A stretch of DNA of 64,000 bases from CAZBNB01 sp964493245 (GTDB lineage Bacteria; Pseudomonadota; Gammaproteobacteria; Legionellales; Legionellaceae): NCBI GenBank assembly GCA_964493245.1, contig CAZBNB010000001.1, positions 116,488 through 180,487 on the forward strand. Reading direction: 5' to 3'. Below the pieces are notes generated by a model. It did not search any database. It saw nothing but the letters and a program-made list of their open reading frames with translations, and was not told where the DNA came from. The position numbers and the translations under genes were made by a program. Shown in pieces: positions 27,254-35,420 of this stretch. Each line of letters begins with the position of its first letter. Position 1 is the stretch's first letter.

Positions 27254-28128
27254 TGAAAGAATCAGCAGGAAAACGTTTTCGTGGCTTAGTCAAACATAAT
27301 CCGCCATTGCAAGTGTTAGGTGCTATCAATGCTTATGCCGCGATGTTAGCAGAAGATGCCGGTGCTGAAGCGTTGTACTTATCAGGTGCTGGTGTTGCCA
27401 ATGCTTCTTATGGTTTGCCTGATTTGGCGATGACAAATTTAACCGAAGTATTGGAAGATGTGCGTCGTATAACCGATGCCTCTACTTTACCGATGTTGGT
27501 TGATGTCGATACGGGTTGGGGACATTCTTTAAATATTGCACGCACCGTCAAACTGATGGAAAAAGCCGGTGTGGCGGCGATCCATATAGAAGATCAAGAA
27601 GCAGCGAAGCGATGTGGCCATCGACCGAACAAACAAATTGTTTCTCAAGAAGAAATGGGCAATCGGATTAAAGCGGCCGTTGATGCCCGGCAGGATGCTG
27701 ATTTTGTGATTATGGCAAGAACCGATGCCTACGCTAAAGAAGGCATGAATGCAGCGTTGGATCGTGCGCAGTATTGTGTGGAAATGGGGGCGGATATGAT
27801 TTTTCCAGAAGCCCTGACCACTCTTGATGAATACCGTACTTTTGCACATCATTTATCTGTGCCTATTTTGGCGAATATCACCGAATTTGGTCGTACACCG
27901 CTCTTTACACGCGAAGCATTGCAAGCGGCGGGTGTTGGACTTATTCTATATCCTTTAAGTGCTTTTCGCGCAATGTCTGCCGCGGCTTTAAAGGTGTATC
28001 GTTCTATTCTGAATCAGGGTACACAAGCCAGTGAAATCGATGGGATGCAAACGCGTGAGGATTTGTATCGGGTTTTGCATTATAAAGATTTAGAAAAAAA
28101 ATTAGATATGGAGGGTCAACATGGCTGA
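27253..28128 (+). CDS. prpB: 2-methylisocitrate lyase
   Basis: Splits 2-methylisocitrate into pyruvate and succinate, the last step of the methylcitrate cycle. The phosphoenolpyruvate mutase/isocitrate lyase fold is clear: LYLSGAGVANASYGLPD, DVDTGWG (metal-binding Asp), EDQEAAKRCGHRPNK with the catalytic Cys in KRCGH, and MARTDAYA. The start is the ATG at 27253, which overlaps the phzF stop, giving 291 residues; an upstream in-frame start at 27223 would lie inside phzF. The last 8 bases overlap prpC. Propionyl-CoA from odd-chain lipid, amino acid or sterol breakdown is the usual source. Confidence 0.95.
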   Translation: MKESAGKRFRGLVKHNPPLQVLGAINAYAAMLAEDAGAEALYLSGAGVANASYGLPDLAMTNLTEVLEDVRRITDASTLPMLVDVDTGWGHSLNIARTVKLMEKAGVAAIHIEDQEAAKRCGHRPNKQIVSQEEMGNRIKAAVDARQDADFVIMARTDAYAKEGMNAALDRAQYCVEMGADMIFPEALTTLDEYRTFAHHLSVPILANITEFGRTPLFTREALQAAGVGLILYPLSAFRAMSAAALKVYRSILNQGTQASEIDGMQTREDLYRVLHYKDLEKKLDMEGQHG

Positions 28129-29233
28129 CACAGCAGGTTTAGCCGGTATCGTTGCAGGGAAAACAGCAATTTCAACCGTGGGTCAAGCCGGCAAAGGCTT
28201 GACGTATCGTGGTTATGCCATTGAAGATTTAGCCGCTTATGCGACGTTTGAGGAAGTGGCCTATTTACTGAATTATGGGCAATTACCAACGAATGCAGAA
28301 TTGCTGACCTATACCAATAAATTAGTGAGTCTGCGATCTTTACCAACAGCATTAAAAAATGCCTTAAAACTGATCCCCAAACAAGCCCATCCTATGGATG
28401 TATTGCGCACAGGGTGCTCTATGTTAGGAACCTTAGAGCCAGAAAAAGATTTTTCTATGCAACATGATATCGCTGATCGGTTACTGGCCATTTTTCCTGG
28501 TATGCTGTGTTACTGGTATAACTATCATCAGTTTGGTCAAGAAATCAGTGGTGAAAGCAGTGAAAAAACCATTGGAGGTCATTTCTTGTCATTGCTACAT
28601 GGCACGCCACCACCTAAGTTACAGCGTGATATGATGAATGTCTCCCTGATTTTGTATGCAGAACATGAGTTTAATGCCTCTACTTTTGCAGCTCGAGTGA
28701 CTGCGGCCACACTGTCTGATTTTTATTCAACGATGACCAGTGCGATTGGCACGTTACGAGGCCCCTTGCATGGGGGGGCCAATGAAGCAGCGATGGAATT
28801 GATCCAGCGTTTTAAATCACCGCAAGAAGCAGAGCAACAATTACAGGTGATGTTAACAAACAAAGCGAAAATTATGGGATTTGGTCACCGGGTTTATACA
28901 ACCTGTGATCCACGTTCAGACATTATTAAAGTTTGGTCTGCAAAATTGGCCAAAGCAACCAATGATTTATTGTTATACAAAGTTTCTGAGCAGATTGAAG
29001 CGGTGATGTGGCGTGAAAAAAAGCTCTTTCCTAACTTGGATTTTTACAGTGCCTCGGCTTATCACTATTGTGCGATCCCCACCAATTTATTTACACCCAT
29101 TTTTGTATTGTCACGTATTGCTGGATGGTCTGCGCACGTATTTGAGCAGCGTGCAGATAATCGTTTGATTCGGCCAACAGCTGATTATATTGGCCCTGAT
29201 TTAAAACAGTTTGTAATGATTGATGCGAGGTAG
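28121..29233 (+). CDS. prpC: 2-methylcitrate synthase
   Basis: Condenses propionyl-CoA with oxaloacetate, the first step of the methylcitrate cycle. The citrate synthase fold is shown by EHEFNASTFAARV, GPLHGGANEAAM, MGFGHRVYTTCDPRS and DFYSASAYH with the catalytic His and Asp in place. At 370 residues it is the short prpC-type enzyme and lacks the N-terminal extension seen in gltA at 55976-57250. The ATG at 28121 follows GGAGGG at a good spacing and overlaps prpB by 8 bases. Assignment as methylcitrate rather than citrate synthase rests on context between prpB and prpD and on length. Confidence 0.93.
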   Translation: MADTAGLAGIVAGKTAISTVGQAGKGLTYRGYAIEDLAAYATFEEVAYLLNYGQLPTNAELLTYTNKLVSLRSLPTALKNALKLIPKQAHPMDVLRTGCSMLGTLEPEKDFSMQHDIADRLLAIFPGMLCYWYNYHQFGQEISGESSEKTIGGHFLSLLHGTPPPKLQRDMMNVSLILYAEHEFNASTFAARVTAATLSDFYSTMTSAIGTLRGPLHGGANEAAMELIQRFKSPQEAEQQLQVMLTNKAKIMGFGHRVYTTCDPRSDIIKVWSAKLAKATNDLLLYKVSEQIEAVMWREKKLFPNLDFYSASAYHYCAIPTNLFTPIFVLSRIAGWSAHVFEQRADNRLIRPTADYIGPDLKQFVMIDAR

Positions 29234-29237
29234 TGCG

Positions 29238-30683
29238 ATGTCCTTATGTGTAGAAGACAATATTAAACCTCAATATGACGATGTGATTCGTGACATAGCC
29301 GAATATGTTTTAAATACGCAGATAGACAGTGAGTTGGCGTATGATACGGCTAGATTATGCCTGATGGATACCTTGGGCTGTGGTATGTTGGCACTGAATT
29401 TCCCTGAATGCAGTAAGTTGCTTGGGCCGGTTGTACCGGGCGCTGTGTTGAAAAATGGTGCGCGGGTGCCTGGTACGACATATGAATTAGACCCAGTACA
29501 AGCTGCTTTCAACATCGGTACCATGGTACGTTGGTTAGATTTTAATGATACCTGGCTAGCTGCTGAGTGGGGACATCCTTCTGATAACCTCGGTGGCATA
29601 TTAGCGGTTGCTGACTACTTGGCTCGTCAAGCACACGCCAAAGATGGCTCAGTGCTGCGCATGCGAACGGTCCTAACCGCCATGATTAAAGCGCATGAAA
29701 TTCAAGGATGCATGGCTTTAGAGAATAGCTTTAATGCACGTGGTCTTGATCATGTGATTTTAGTAAAACTAGCCAGTAGTGCTGTGGTTGCGGCCCTTCT
29801 TGGTGCCAATTTAGAACAAATACAACAAACCATTTCTCAAGTATTTGTCGATGGCCAAAGTTTACGCACCTATCGTCATGCTCCCAATGCCGGTTCAAGA
29901 AAATCTTGGGCTGCTGGTGATGCAACGGCTCGTGCGGTGCGTTTAGCACTGGTTACGTTGGCGGGTGAAATGGGTTATCCCAGTGCATTGACTGCACCGA
30001 AATGGGGCTTTTACGATGTCTTATTCGCTGGTAAGCCATTTCGTTTTCAACGGCCTTATGGTTCTTATGTGATGGAGCAGGTGTTGTTTAAATTATCTTA
30101 TCCTGCTGAGTTTCACGCGCAAACTGCTGTAGAATGTGCGGTTGCATTACATCCTAAGATTATTAATCGATTAGAATCCATCGCCCGTATTGAGTTGGTG
30201 ACACACGAATCGGCGATTCGTATCATCAGCAAACAAGGGGCGCTGCATAATCCCGCCGATAGAGATCATTGCCTGCAATATATGGTTGCGATTGGTTTGC
30301 TCTTCGGTGATTTATGTGCAGAGCATTATGAATCTGACGTTGCAGCTGACCCGCGTATCGATGCGCTGCGTCAGAAAATGCATGTCACAGAAAACACACA
30401 GTTTTCTAAAGATTATCATGACCCTGATAAGCGTTCGATTGCAAATTCTATCAATATTGTTTTTGAAGATGGCAGTGAGACAGGCTTGGTAACAGTAGAA
30501 TATCCGATTGGACACAAGCGGCGGCGTCAAGAAGGAATCCCCGTCTTACTAGAAAAATGTGAGCGCAATTTGAAAACCCGTTTTTCTTCGGAGCAGGTCG
30601 CGCGGATGATGGATATGATGGCAGATACCGAACGATTAGCGGACATGCCAGTGACCGATTTCATGGATATGTGGTGCCTATGA
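29238..30683 (+). CDS. prpD: 2-methylcitrate dehydratase (MmgE/PrpD family)
   Basis: Dehydrates 2-methylcitrate to 2-methyl-cis-aconitate. Family features: the helical N-terminal domain ending around GCGMLALNFPE, then FNIGTMVRWLDFNDTW and EWGHPSDNLGG, and later DGQSLRTYRHAPN with the strongly conserved AAGDAT stretch. The ATG at 29238 is preferred over upstream in-frame starts at 29220 and 29223 because GAGG lies 8 bases before it and only 4 bases separate it from the prpC stop; this gives 481 residues. The stop overlaps the ppsR ATG. No acnD/prpF pair is present, consistent with the PrpD route. Confidence 0.94.
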   Translation: MSLCVEDNIKPQYDDVIRDIAEYVLNTQIDSELAYDTARLCLMDTLGCGMLALNFPECSKLLGPVVPGAVLKNGARVPGTTYELDPVQAAFNIGTMVRWLDFNDTWLAAEWGHPSDNLGGILAVADYLARQAHAKDGSVLRMRTVLTAMIKAHEIQGCMALENSFNARGLDHVILVKLASSAVVAALLGANLEQIQQTISQVFVDGQSLRTYRHAPNAGSRKSWAAGDATARAVRLALVTLAGEMGYPSALTAPKWGFYDVLFAGKPFRFQRPYGSYVMEQVLFKLSYPAEFHAQTAVECAVALHPKIINRLESIARIELVTHESAIRIISKQGALHNPADRDHCLQYMVAIGLLFGDLCAEHYESDVAADPRIDALRQKMHVTENTQFSKDYHDPDKRSIANSINIVFEDGSETGLVTVEYPIGHKRRRQEGIPVLLEKCERNLKTRFSSEQVARMMDMMADTERLADMPVTDFMDMWCL

Positions 30684-31495
30684 AACGTTCGGTGTTTATG
30701 ATTTCAGACGGAACAGGGATTACCATCGAATCGTTGGCAAATAGCTTGCTATCTCAATTTGAATCGATTGAATTTGAAAAGCATATTTTCCCTTTTACTG
30801 ACACACCAGAAAAAGCAGCGCATGTTTGTGACATTATTGATAAATGTGCGACAAATGGTGAAACGCGTCCTTTGGTGTTTATGACATTGGTTAATCCCGC
30901 GGTTTGCAACGTCATTAAAGGAAGCAAAGCCTGCATTTTTGATTTGTTCGACACTTTTTTAAGCCCGCTTGAAGCGGAATTGGATAAGAAAGCATCTGAT
31001 ACAGTGGGGCGAGCGCATTCGGTTTCAGATACGGAGCGTTATACATTGAGAATAGACGCCGTGAATTACGCTTTGGCTTACGATGATGGTTTAAAAACCA
31101 AAGGTTATGAGCAAGCAGATATTATTTTAATCGGTGTCTCACGGTGCGGGAAAACGCCGAGTTGCTTATACATGGCATTACAATTTGGTGTCTTTGCAGC
31201 AAATTATCCTTTTTTAGAAGAAGATTTAACCAATTATCGTTTACCGGATATCTTAAGGCCATATAAGGCAAAATTATTTGGTTTGACTATCGATCCGCAA
31301 CGCTTGCAGCATATTCGCACAGAGCGCCGTCCTAACTCGACTTATGCTTCTCGTGAGCAGTGTCGCCGCGAGGTCATGGATGTGGAGCAGATGTATAAAA
31401 AAGAAGGTATTCCCTATATTAACTCTACTAATTTCTCGATAGAAGAAATCGCTACTAAAGTGATGACGATTGTGAATATTGAGCGGAAATTTTAA
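30680..31495 (+). CDS. ppsR: PEP synthetase regulatory protein (bifunctional kinase/pyrophosphorylase)
   Basis: DUF299-family protein that inactivates phosphoenolpyruvate synthetase by ADP-dependent phosphorylation of a Thr and reactivates it by Pi-dependent removal. The P-loop GVSRCGKTP and the N-terminal VFMISDGTG are the family hallmarks, and RAHSVSDTERY is also typical. The ATG at 30680 overlaps the prpD stop by 4 bases, giving 271 residues, a normal length. Placing the PEP synthetase switch at the end of the methylcitrate operon ties propionate-derived pyruvate to the pyruvate/PEP node. PEP synthetase itself (ppsA) is not in the window. Confidence 0.94.
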   Translation: MKRSVFMISDGTGITIESLANSLLSQFESIEFEKHIFPFTDTPEKAAHVCDIIDKCATNGETRPLVFMTLVNPAVCNVIKGSKACIFDLFDTFLSPLEAELDKKASDTVGRAHSVSDTERYTLRIDAVNYALAYDDGLKTKGYEQADIILIGVSRCGKTPSCLYMALQFGVFAANYPFLEEDLTNYRLPDILRPYKAKLFGLTIDPQRLQHIRTERRPNSTYASREQCRREVMDVEQMYKKEGIPYINSTNFSIEEIATKVMTIVNIERKF

Positions 31496-31559
31496 GGTAA
31501 TATTGAGTAAATCTCGACTTATATACCGTTGTTTTGAAAAATTGCTATAAACACGTAAG

Positions 31560-31587
31560 TTACGTTTTTAGACAGCTAAAAACGTAA
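31560..31587. repeat. 12-bp perfect hairpin after the prp-ppsR operon
   Basis: TTACGTTTTTAG at 31560-31571, a 4-base loop, and the exact inverse at 31576-31587. Just upstream, ACGTAA-G-TTACGT (31553-31565) is a second palindrome sharing the ACGTAA element. No T run follows, so it is either a rho-dependent end signal or an operator for the gene at 31679. Confidence 0.6.
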
Positions 31588-31678
31588 GAGTTGACGAAAC
31601 AGATAGTACAGTAAGATTGACTTTTATCACCCATCTGCTAAGGTAAAAATATCGCCTGGTATTAGGTAAAGTCTCATC

Positions 31679-32131
31679 ATGGATCGAGAGCGTTTTCAGC
31701 AACATGAAGTTCATTTCGTCATGGGTATGGTGTGTTTGTGTATTGGCTTAAGTTTATTTGCACTGAGCTTTTATATTTTACCCAATTTTGCATTTGGTTG
31801 GCGTTATGAGTTACCTTCTTTTATTCCAATGTGGAAAAATATTTTGCAAGAGACATATAAACTGAGTGAAAATTCCGCTGCTTGGTTTATTTTTTTAGGT
31901 CTTTTTTTCCCCGCTTTATTATTGGTTGTGATTGCAGATATCTTATCACATCGAATCGAAAAGAAAGTTTACCATATAGAAGACAATGTAACGAAAAAGC
32001 GTTCTGCTGTGAAAAATACCGAATCCAATCGTTTAATTATTAAAATGATTGGTATTATCGTGCTGGTATTTATTACGGCACAATTTTTTCAGTGGATTAT
32101 TTCTACATCGCCTTTACCGAAAACGACTTAA
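31679..32131 (+). CDS. small membrane protein of unknown function
   Basis: 150 residues with three hydrophobic segments: VHFVMGMVCLCIGLSLFALS near residues 11-35, AAWFIFLGLFFPALLLVVIA near 61-85, and MIGIIVLVFITAQFFQWII near 121-140. A charged loop of about 35 residues separates the last two. No family is recognised and no enzymatic motif is visible. The ATG at 31679 is the first start in the frame. A Sel1-like gene follows 18 bases downstream in the same direction, so the two are likely one transcription unit. Confidence 0.7.
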   Translation: MDRERFQQHEVHFVMGMVCLCIGLSLFALSFYILPNFAFGWRYELPSFIPMWKNILQETYKLSENSAAWFIFLGLFFPALLLVVIADILSHRIEKKVYHIEDNVTKKRSAVKNTESNRLIIKMIGIIVLVFITAQFFQWIISTSPLPKTT

Positions 32132-32149
32132 TTTTGAGAGAATGAAACT

Positions 32150-32737
32150 ATGTGTTTATTTAAACGATTTAAAGTGAAACGTTTACAAAAACAATTGAAA
32201 GTGATGTACGCTGCACGCACGCAAAACCAAGACAATGCTGCATTACAGCAAAAAGAAATCGCAGCCTACGCTAAGCTTGCTGATCTTTATGAGCGTTTAA
32301 AAGGCAAGAAAAAATTCCCATTTGCAAGAGAGCAAGCACTGGCATGTTATCGTGCAGCGGCTTTGTTAGATGATGTAGTGGCTCAATATACTTTGGGCGT
32401 TAAATTGCTTGAAGAAGCCAAATTACGCGATACACTGCAGCAAAGTGAGCTGTTTAAAACCGACAGTAATGCGTTGTTTATGCAAGAGTTATACAAAGAA
32501 GCACATGGCTTTTTGCTGGAAGCAGAAAAACATCAACATATTAACGCCAAACGCATTCGTGGTTTGTGCTATATCAACGGTTGGGGCGTTGATATCGATA
32601 AAGACAAAGGGTTCGATTTGGTGGTTGCTAGCATTGAGCAAGAAAATAGCTGGGACCGTGTACAAAAAATTTTCGCGCAACTCGGTATTAACAAATCGTC
32701 CTTTTTTTCAGAGCTATTTCAGCACAGGCGAACTTAG
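32150..32737 (+). CDS. Sel1/TPR-like repeat protein
   Basis: 195 residues, soluble. An N-terminal basic helical region (MCLFKRFKVKRLQKQLK) is followed by helix pairs of Sel1 type: AREQALACYRAAALLDDVVAQYTLGVKLLEEA and a second unit ending AKRIRGLCYINGWGVDIDKDKG, which carries the A-x-x-x-L-G-x-x-Y-x-x-G-x-G-V pattern. Sel1 repeats act as protein-binding scaffolds and are common in Legionella and Coxiella. No signal peptide is present. The ATG at 32150 follows GAGAGAATG. The gene ends 2 bases before the 3' end of the convergent kinase-like gene. Confidence 0.72.
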   Translation: MCLFKRFKVKRLQKQLKVMYAARTQNQDNAALQQKEIAAYAKLADLYERLKGKKKFPFAREQALACYRAAALLDDVVAQYTLGVKLLEEAKLRDTLQQSELFKTDSNALFMQELYKEAHGFLLEAEKHQHINAKRIRGLCYINGWGVDIDKDKGFDLVVASIEQENSWDRVQKIFAQLGINKSSFFSELFQHRRT

Positions 32738-32739
32738 CT

Positions 32740-34443
32740 TTAGTTGTTTCCAGAGACACCTGGTGTGTTTGAGGAAGAGTCAATTTCAGATTGCTCCGTT
32801 TCTTCTTCAGGTTGCTCCGTTTCTTCTTCAGGTTGCTCCGTTTCTTCGGAAATCTCATTCGCTTTAAAATTCAATAGCGTTTGTTTTCGAATCGCTGTCA
32901 TTGTTTCGCGATATTCTTTAGTCGTATCACTCAGCGTTTTATCTAGCGTTTTATCTAGCGTTTTTTCAATTTCGTCAATGATGGCTTTTCCTTTCACTAA
33001 ACCCAAATATTCTGAAAAAAAAGAAATAAGTTTTTTAAAGAGACCTTGTTCTTGTCGAGTTTGTTTTTGAGATAGGGTTACATAATATTGACACAGAAAT
33101 GTATCGATCTTAACCAAAGATTCTTGGGGTGTTAATGATTTCTTTTCATTTATTTCCTCTAGAATGCCTAGTATTAACTGATTTTTTCGATTAGCTAAGA
33201 TGGCGTCTAATTGTCCTTGTTTGCTTAAATGTTTTGTATAGTCATTCAGTGTTTTTTTAGTTTTCGAAAGTATTTCCTGTGCTTTCGCTTCATTTAGGTC
33301 ACGAATATTTTGAATCCGTTCATCTCTTTTTTTGGGTTGAATGAACTGAGTTTGTGATGCTGAATCAGACGGAGTTTGTAATCCCTGATAAAATTGAATT
33401 AACTGCGTTTGTGATGCTGGATCAGATCGAATCTCATTAATTTTTTCTATAGTGATCTTCGGGTTTTTTTGGTATTCAATAAAAACGGCCGCTAAAAAGG
33501 CTTCGCTTTCATTGACACGCTCGTCTGTTAAATGAGGTGCGATGGTTGATGTATCTATGAGTGTTTGCAGACATTTAGGAAGTTTCTCGAAATCTTCATT
33601 GTTGAAAATAGATTCTTTTTCAAAGTGTTTACCATCTAATACTAATGAATTATGAAGTGTACGTAAAGTGGCGATTCTATCATTTACGAGGTAATTAGGT
33701 GTCGGAGTGATGAGCTCGTTTATAGAAAGTTTTTTAGTACGCGCTACTTTGTCTTTATCAATTGCTGCATAACCTGTAGATGAATAAAAACTATTTTTTA
33801 ACGGAGCTAAATTAGTTGATGTCGCACCAAAATCAATGAGATGAACGTCCCCATTTTCTGCAACGAGAATGTTATCTGGTTTAAGGTCTAGGTGTACGTA
33901 GCGGGTGCCTGTTTTTGACAATTTACCTGTATGTAATGCATCGACCTTTAATAGTACTTTGATAGCAAGATCGACTTTTTCCGCCTCTGAGACGAGAGAA
34001 GTTACTTTCTTGGAAAGAGGTTGACCTAGATGATAGAACTCTTGGTAGGCATCATCGAAGGTGTGATCCTTTTCGTGGTAATGGGGCTCAAGGAATAATC
34101 GGCTCGCTGCAATATTTAAATCGTAATTAATAGCGGCTTCTTTATCGGCTCCGATGCTAGTGTAGACACGTTGTTTTTTAACGACTGTTTTTTGAGCGAG
34201 CCTCGAGCTGTTTTCTACGAACCCAGATCCACCCTCAGCATAAACATCTCTTTCAGATTCATTTAACAATCGAGTAACACCTTCTGGTGTATTTAGATAG
34301 GTTGATCCTAGGCCGCTATCTATTGTATCCCATCTTTTTTTCTTTGGATTTTTTTTAAAGTAAGCACGGGCCAACTTGAGTTCTTCGCGCCTCAGCTGTT
34401 CTTTATCGCTCGTTTTAGGTATTTCTTTAGTCATTTTTGTCAA
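32740..34443 (-). CDS. eukaryotic-like protein kinase with coiled-coil and Glu-rich C-terminus
   Basis: 567 residues. The kinase-like domain spans ~60-260: glycine loop AEGGSGFVE (69-77), candidate lysine in KTVVKKQ (~85-91), catalytic loop HLDLKPDN (His184, Asp186, Asn191) and DFG at 204-206. The Arg of HRD is replaced by Leu, and a clear APE motif is missing, so it is either a non-RD kinase or a divergent one. Residues ~300-530 are helical and charged, with short duplicated blocks (LDKT repeats; two SASQTQ-type blocks). The tail holds three copies of an EETEQ-type heptad, a Glu-rich C-terminal block like those of Dot/Icm substrates. No signal peptide or membrane segment. Role as a secreted effector is inference. 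Confidence 0.82.
   Translation of the reverse strand: MTKMTKEIPKTSDKEQLRREELKLARAYFKKNPKKKRWDTIDSGLGSTYLNTPEGVTRLLNESERDVYAEGGSGFVENSSRLAQKTVVKKQRVYTSIGADKEAAINYDLNIAASRLFLEPHYHEKDHTFDDAYQEFYHLGQPLSKKVTSLVSEAEKVDLAIKVLLKVDALHTGKLSKTGTRYVHLDLKPDNILVAENGDVHLIDFGATSTNLAPLKNSFYSSTGYAAIDKDKVARTKKLSINELITPTPNYLVNDRIATLRTLHNSLVLDGKHFEKESIFNNEDFEKLPKCLQTLIDTSTIAPHLTDERVNESEAFLAAVFIEYQKNPKITIEKINEIRSDPASQTQLIQFYQGLQTPSDSASQTQFIQPKKRDERIQNIRDLNEAKAQEILSKTKKTLNDYTKHLSKQGQLDAILANRKNQLILGILEEINEKKSLTPQESLVKIDTFLCQYYVTLSQKQTRQEQGLFKKLISFFSEYLGLVKGKAIIDEIEKTLDKTLDKTLSDTTKEYRETMTAIRKQTLLNFKANEISEETEQPEEETEQPEEETEQSEIDSSSNTPGVSGNN
32791..32849. repeat. 21-bp tandem repeat, three units
   Basis: Three head-to-tail 21-bp units beginning TTGCTCCGTTTCTTCTTCAG at 32791, 32812 and 32833 (the last partial). 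They encode the Glu-rich heptads at the C-terminus of the kinase-like protein on the minus strand. Copy number may vary between strains by slippage. Confidence 0.85.
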
Positions 34444-34631
34444 AAAAAAGTCTTATTATTATATATAGACATAAATGAGCAAAAAGTAAAAAATATGTGT
34501 TTATGTGACATTTCTAATGCATTCTAGAATGTGACATTTTCTCGGACTTTTAACAAAAAAATATCTACGTTAGCTTGTTTGAGCCACTCAGGGGATTTAA
34601 GGCGTGTCATTAATTTTTTCTGGCTGCAAAT

Positions 34632-35420
34632 TTAGACGATGATCATCGAAACCAGTGCTCCCAATCCTGCCAAACATAAAAAAGGGCCAAATGGAATGGG
34701 GGTGTTTTTGGGTTTTTTCATATAGCTTAAATAGGTGATACCGATTATGCTGCCTAAAATACAAGCGGTCATGAGAATGGGTAAAAGCAATTGCCAACCA
34801 AACCACGCACCAAAGGCTGCGTATAGCTTAAAATCCCCGTGACCCATGCCGACTTTTTTGGTGCAAAGATAAAATAATTGAATAAATAACCACAATCCTA
34901 AATAAGCGCCCGCGGCACTAAGTACGGCGTTAGGCAGGGACGTGAATAATGTTTGTGTATTGGCAATGAGCCCTAGCCATAATAAACCCAGTGTTAAGCA
35001 ATCCGGTAGTAGTTGGTGGCGAATATCAATCCATGTTAAGCAGATTAAAATCCAAACAAATAATAACGCAAATAATAAGGCTAATTGATAACCAAACATC
35101 CAAGCCATGAGAAAAGATAAGAGCATGCTGGTGGCTTCGACCAATGGATATTGATAAGGAATAACATGCTGACAAGCGTGACATTTGCCTTTTAAGATAA
35201 AATAACTTAAAAGCGGGATATTGTGCCACGCTGGAATGCGTGTTTTGCACGCAGGGCAATGCGAACGAGGCAGAAAAAGATTGAAGGTTTTTTTGAGCGG
35301 ATGAGTTGATTCAGCTGCCGACATCATCAATGGGAGGCGATAAATCACCACATTGAGAAAACTCCCCATCAGTAATCCTAAAAAACCAACGAGCAATGCC
35401 AAAGTCAGTGTGCTATTCAT
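34632..35420 (-). CDS. pilD: type IV prepilin peptidase / N-methyltransferase
   Basis: Inner-membrane aspartic protease that cuts prepilin leader peptides and methylates the new N-terminus. The four-Cys zinc site CPACKTRIP...CHACQ follows the first membrane segment. The two catalytic aspartates are in TWIDIRHQLLPD and GMGHGDFKLY (the GxGD motif). About seven membrane segments fit the family, and 262 residues is slightly short but normal for proteobacteria. The start overlaps the pilC stop by 4 bases, completing a pilB-pilC-pilD unit. It may also process type II secretion pseudopilins. About 190 bases downstream of the stop up to the kinase-like gene hold nothing notable. Confidence 0.96.
   Translation of the reverse strand: MNSTLTLALLVGFLGLLMGSFLNVVIYRLPLMMSAAESTHPLKKTFNLFLPRSHCPACKTRIPAWHNIPLLSYFILKGKCHACQHVIPYQYPLVEATSMLLSFLMAWMFGYQLALLFALLFVWILICLTWIDIRHQLLPDCLTLGLLWLGLIANTQTLFTSLPNAVLSAAGAYLGLWLFIQLFYLCTKKVGMGHGDFKLYAAFGAWFGWQLLLPILMTACILGSIIGITYLSYMKKPKNTPIPFGPFLCLAGLGALVSMIIV

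Noticed and set aside
32409..32867. 152-codon plus-strand frame with a repeated VAPFLLQ
   Set aside because: It overlaps the Sel1-like gene in another frame and its end is the antisense of the Glu-coding tandem repeat.
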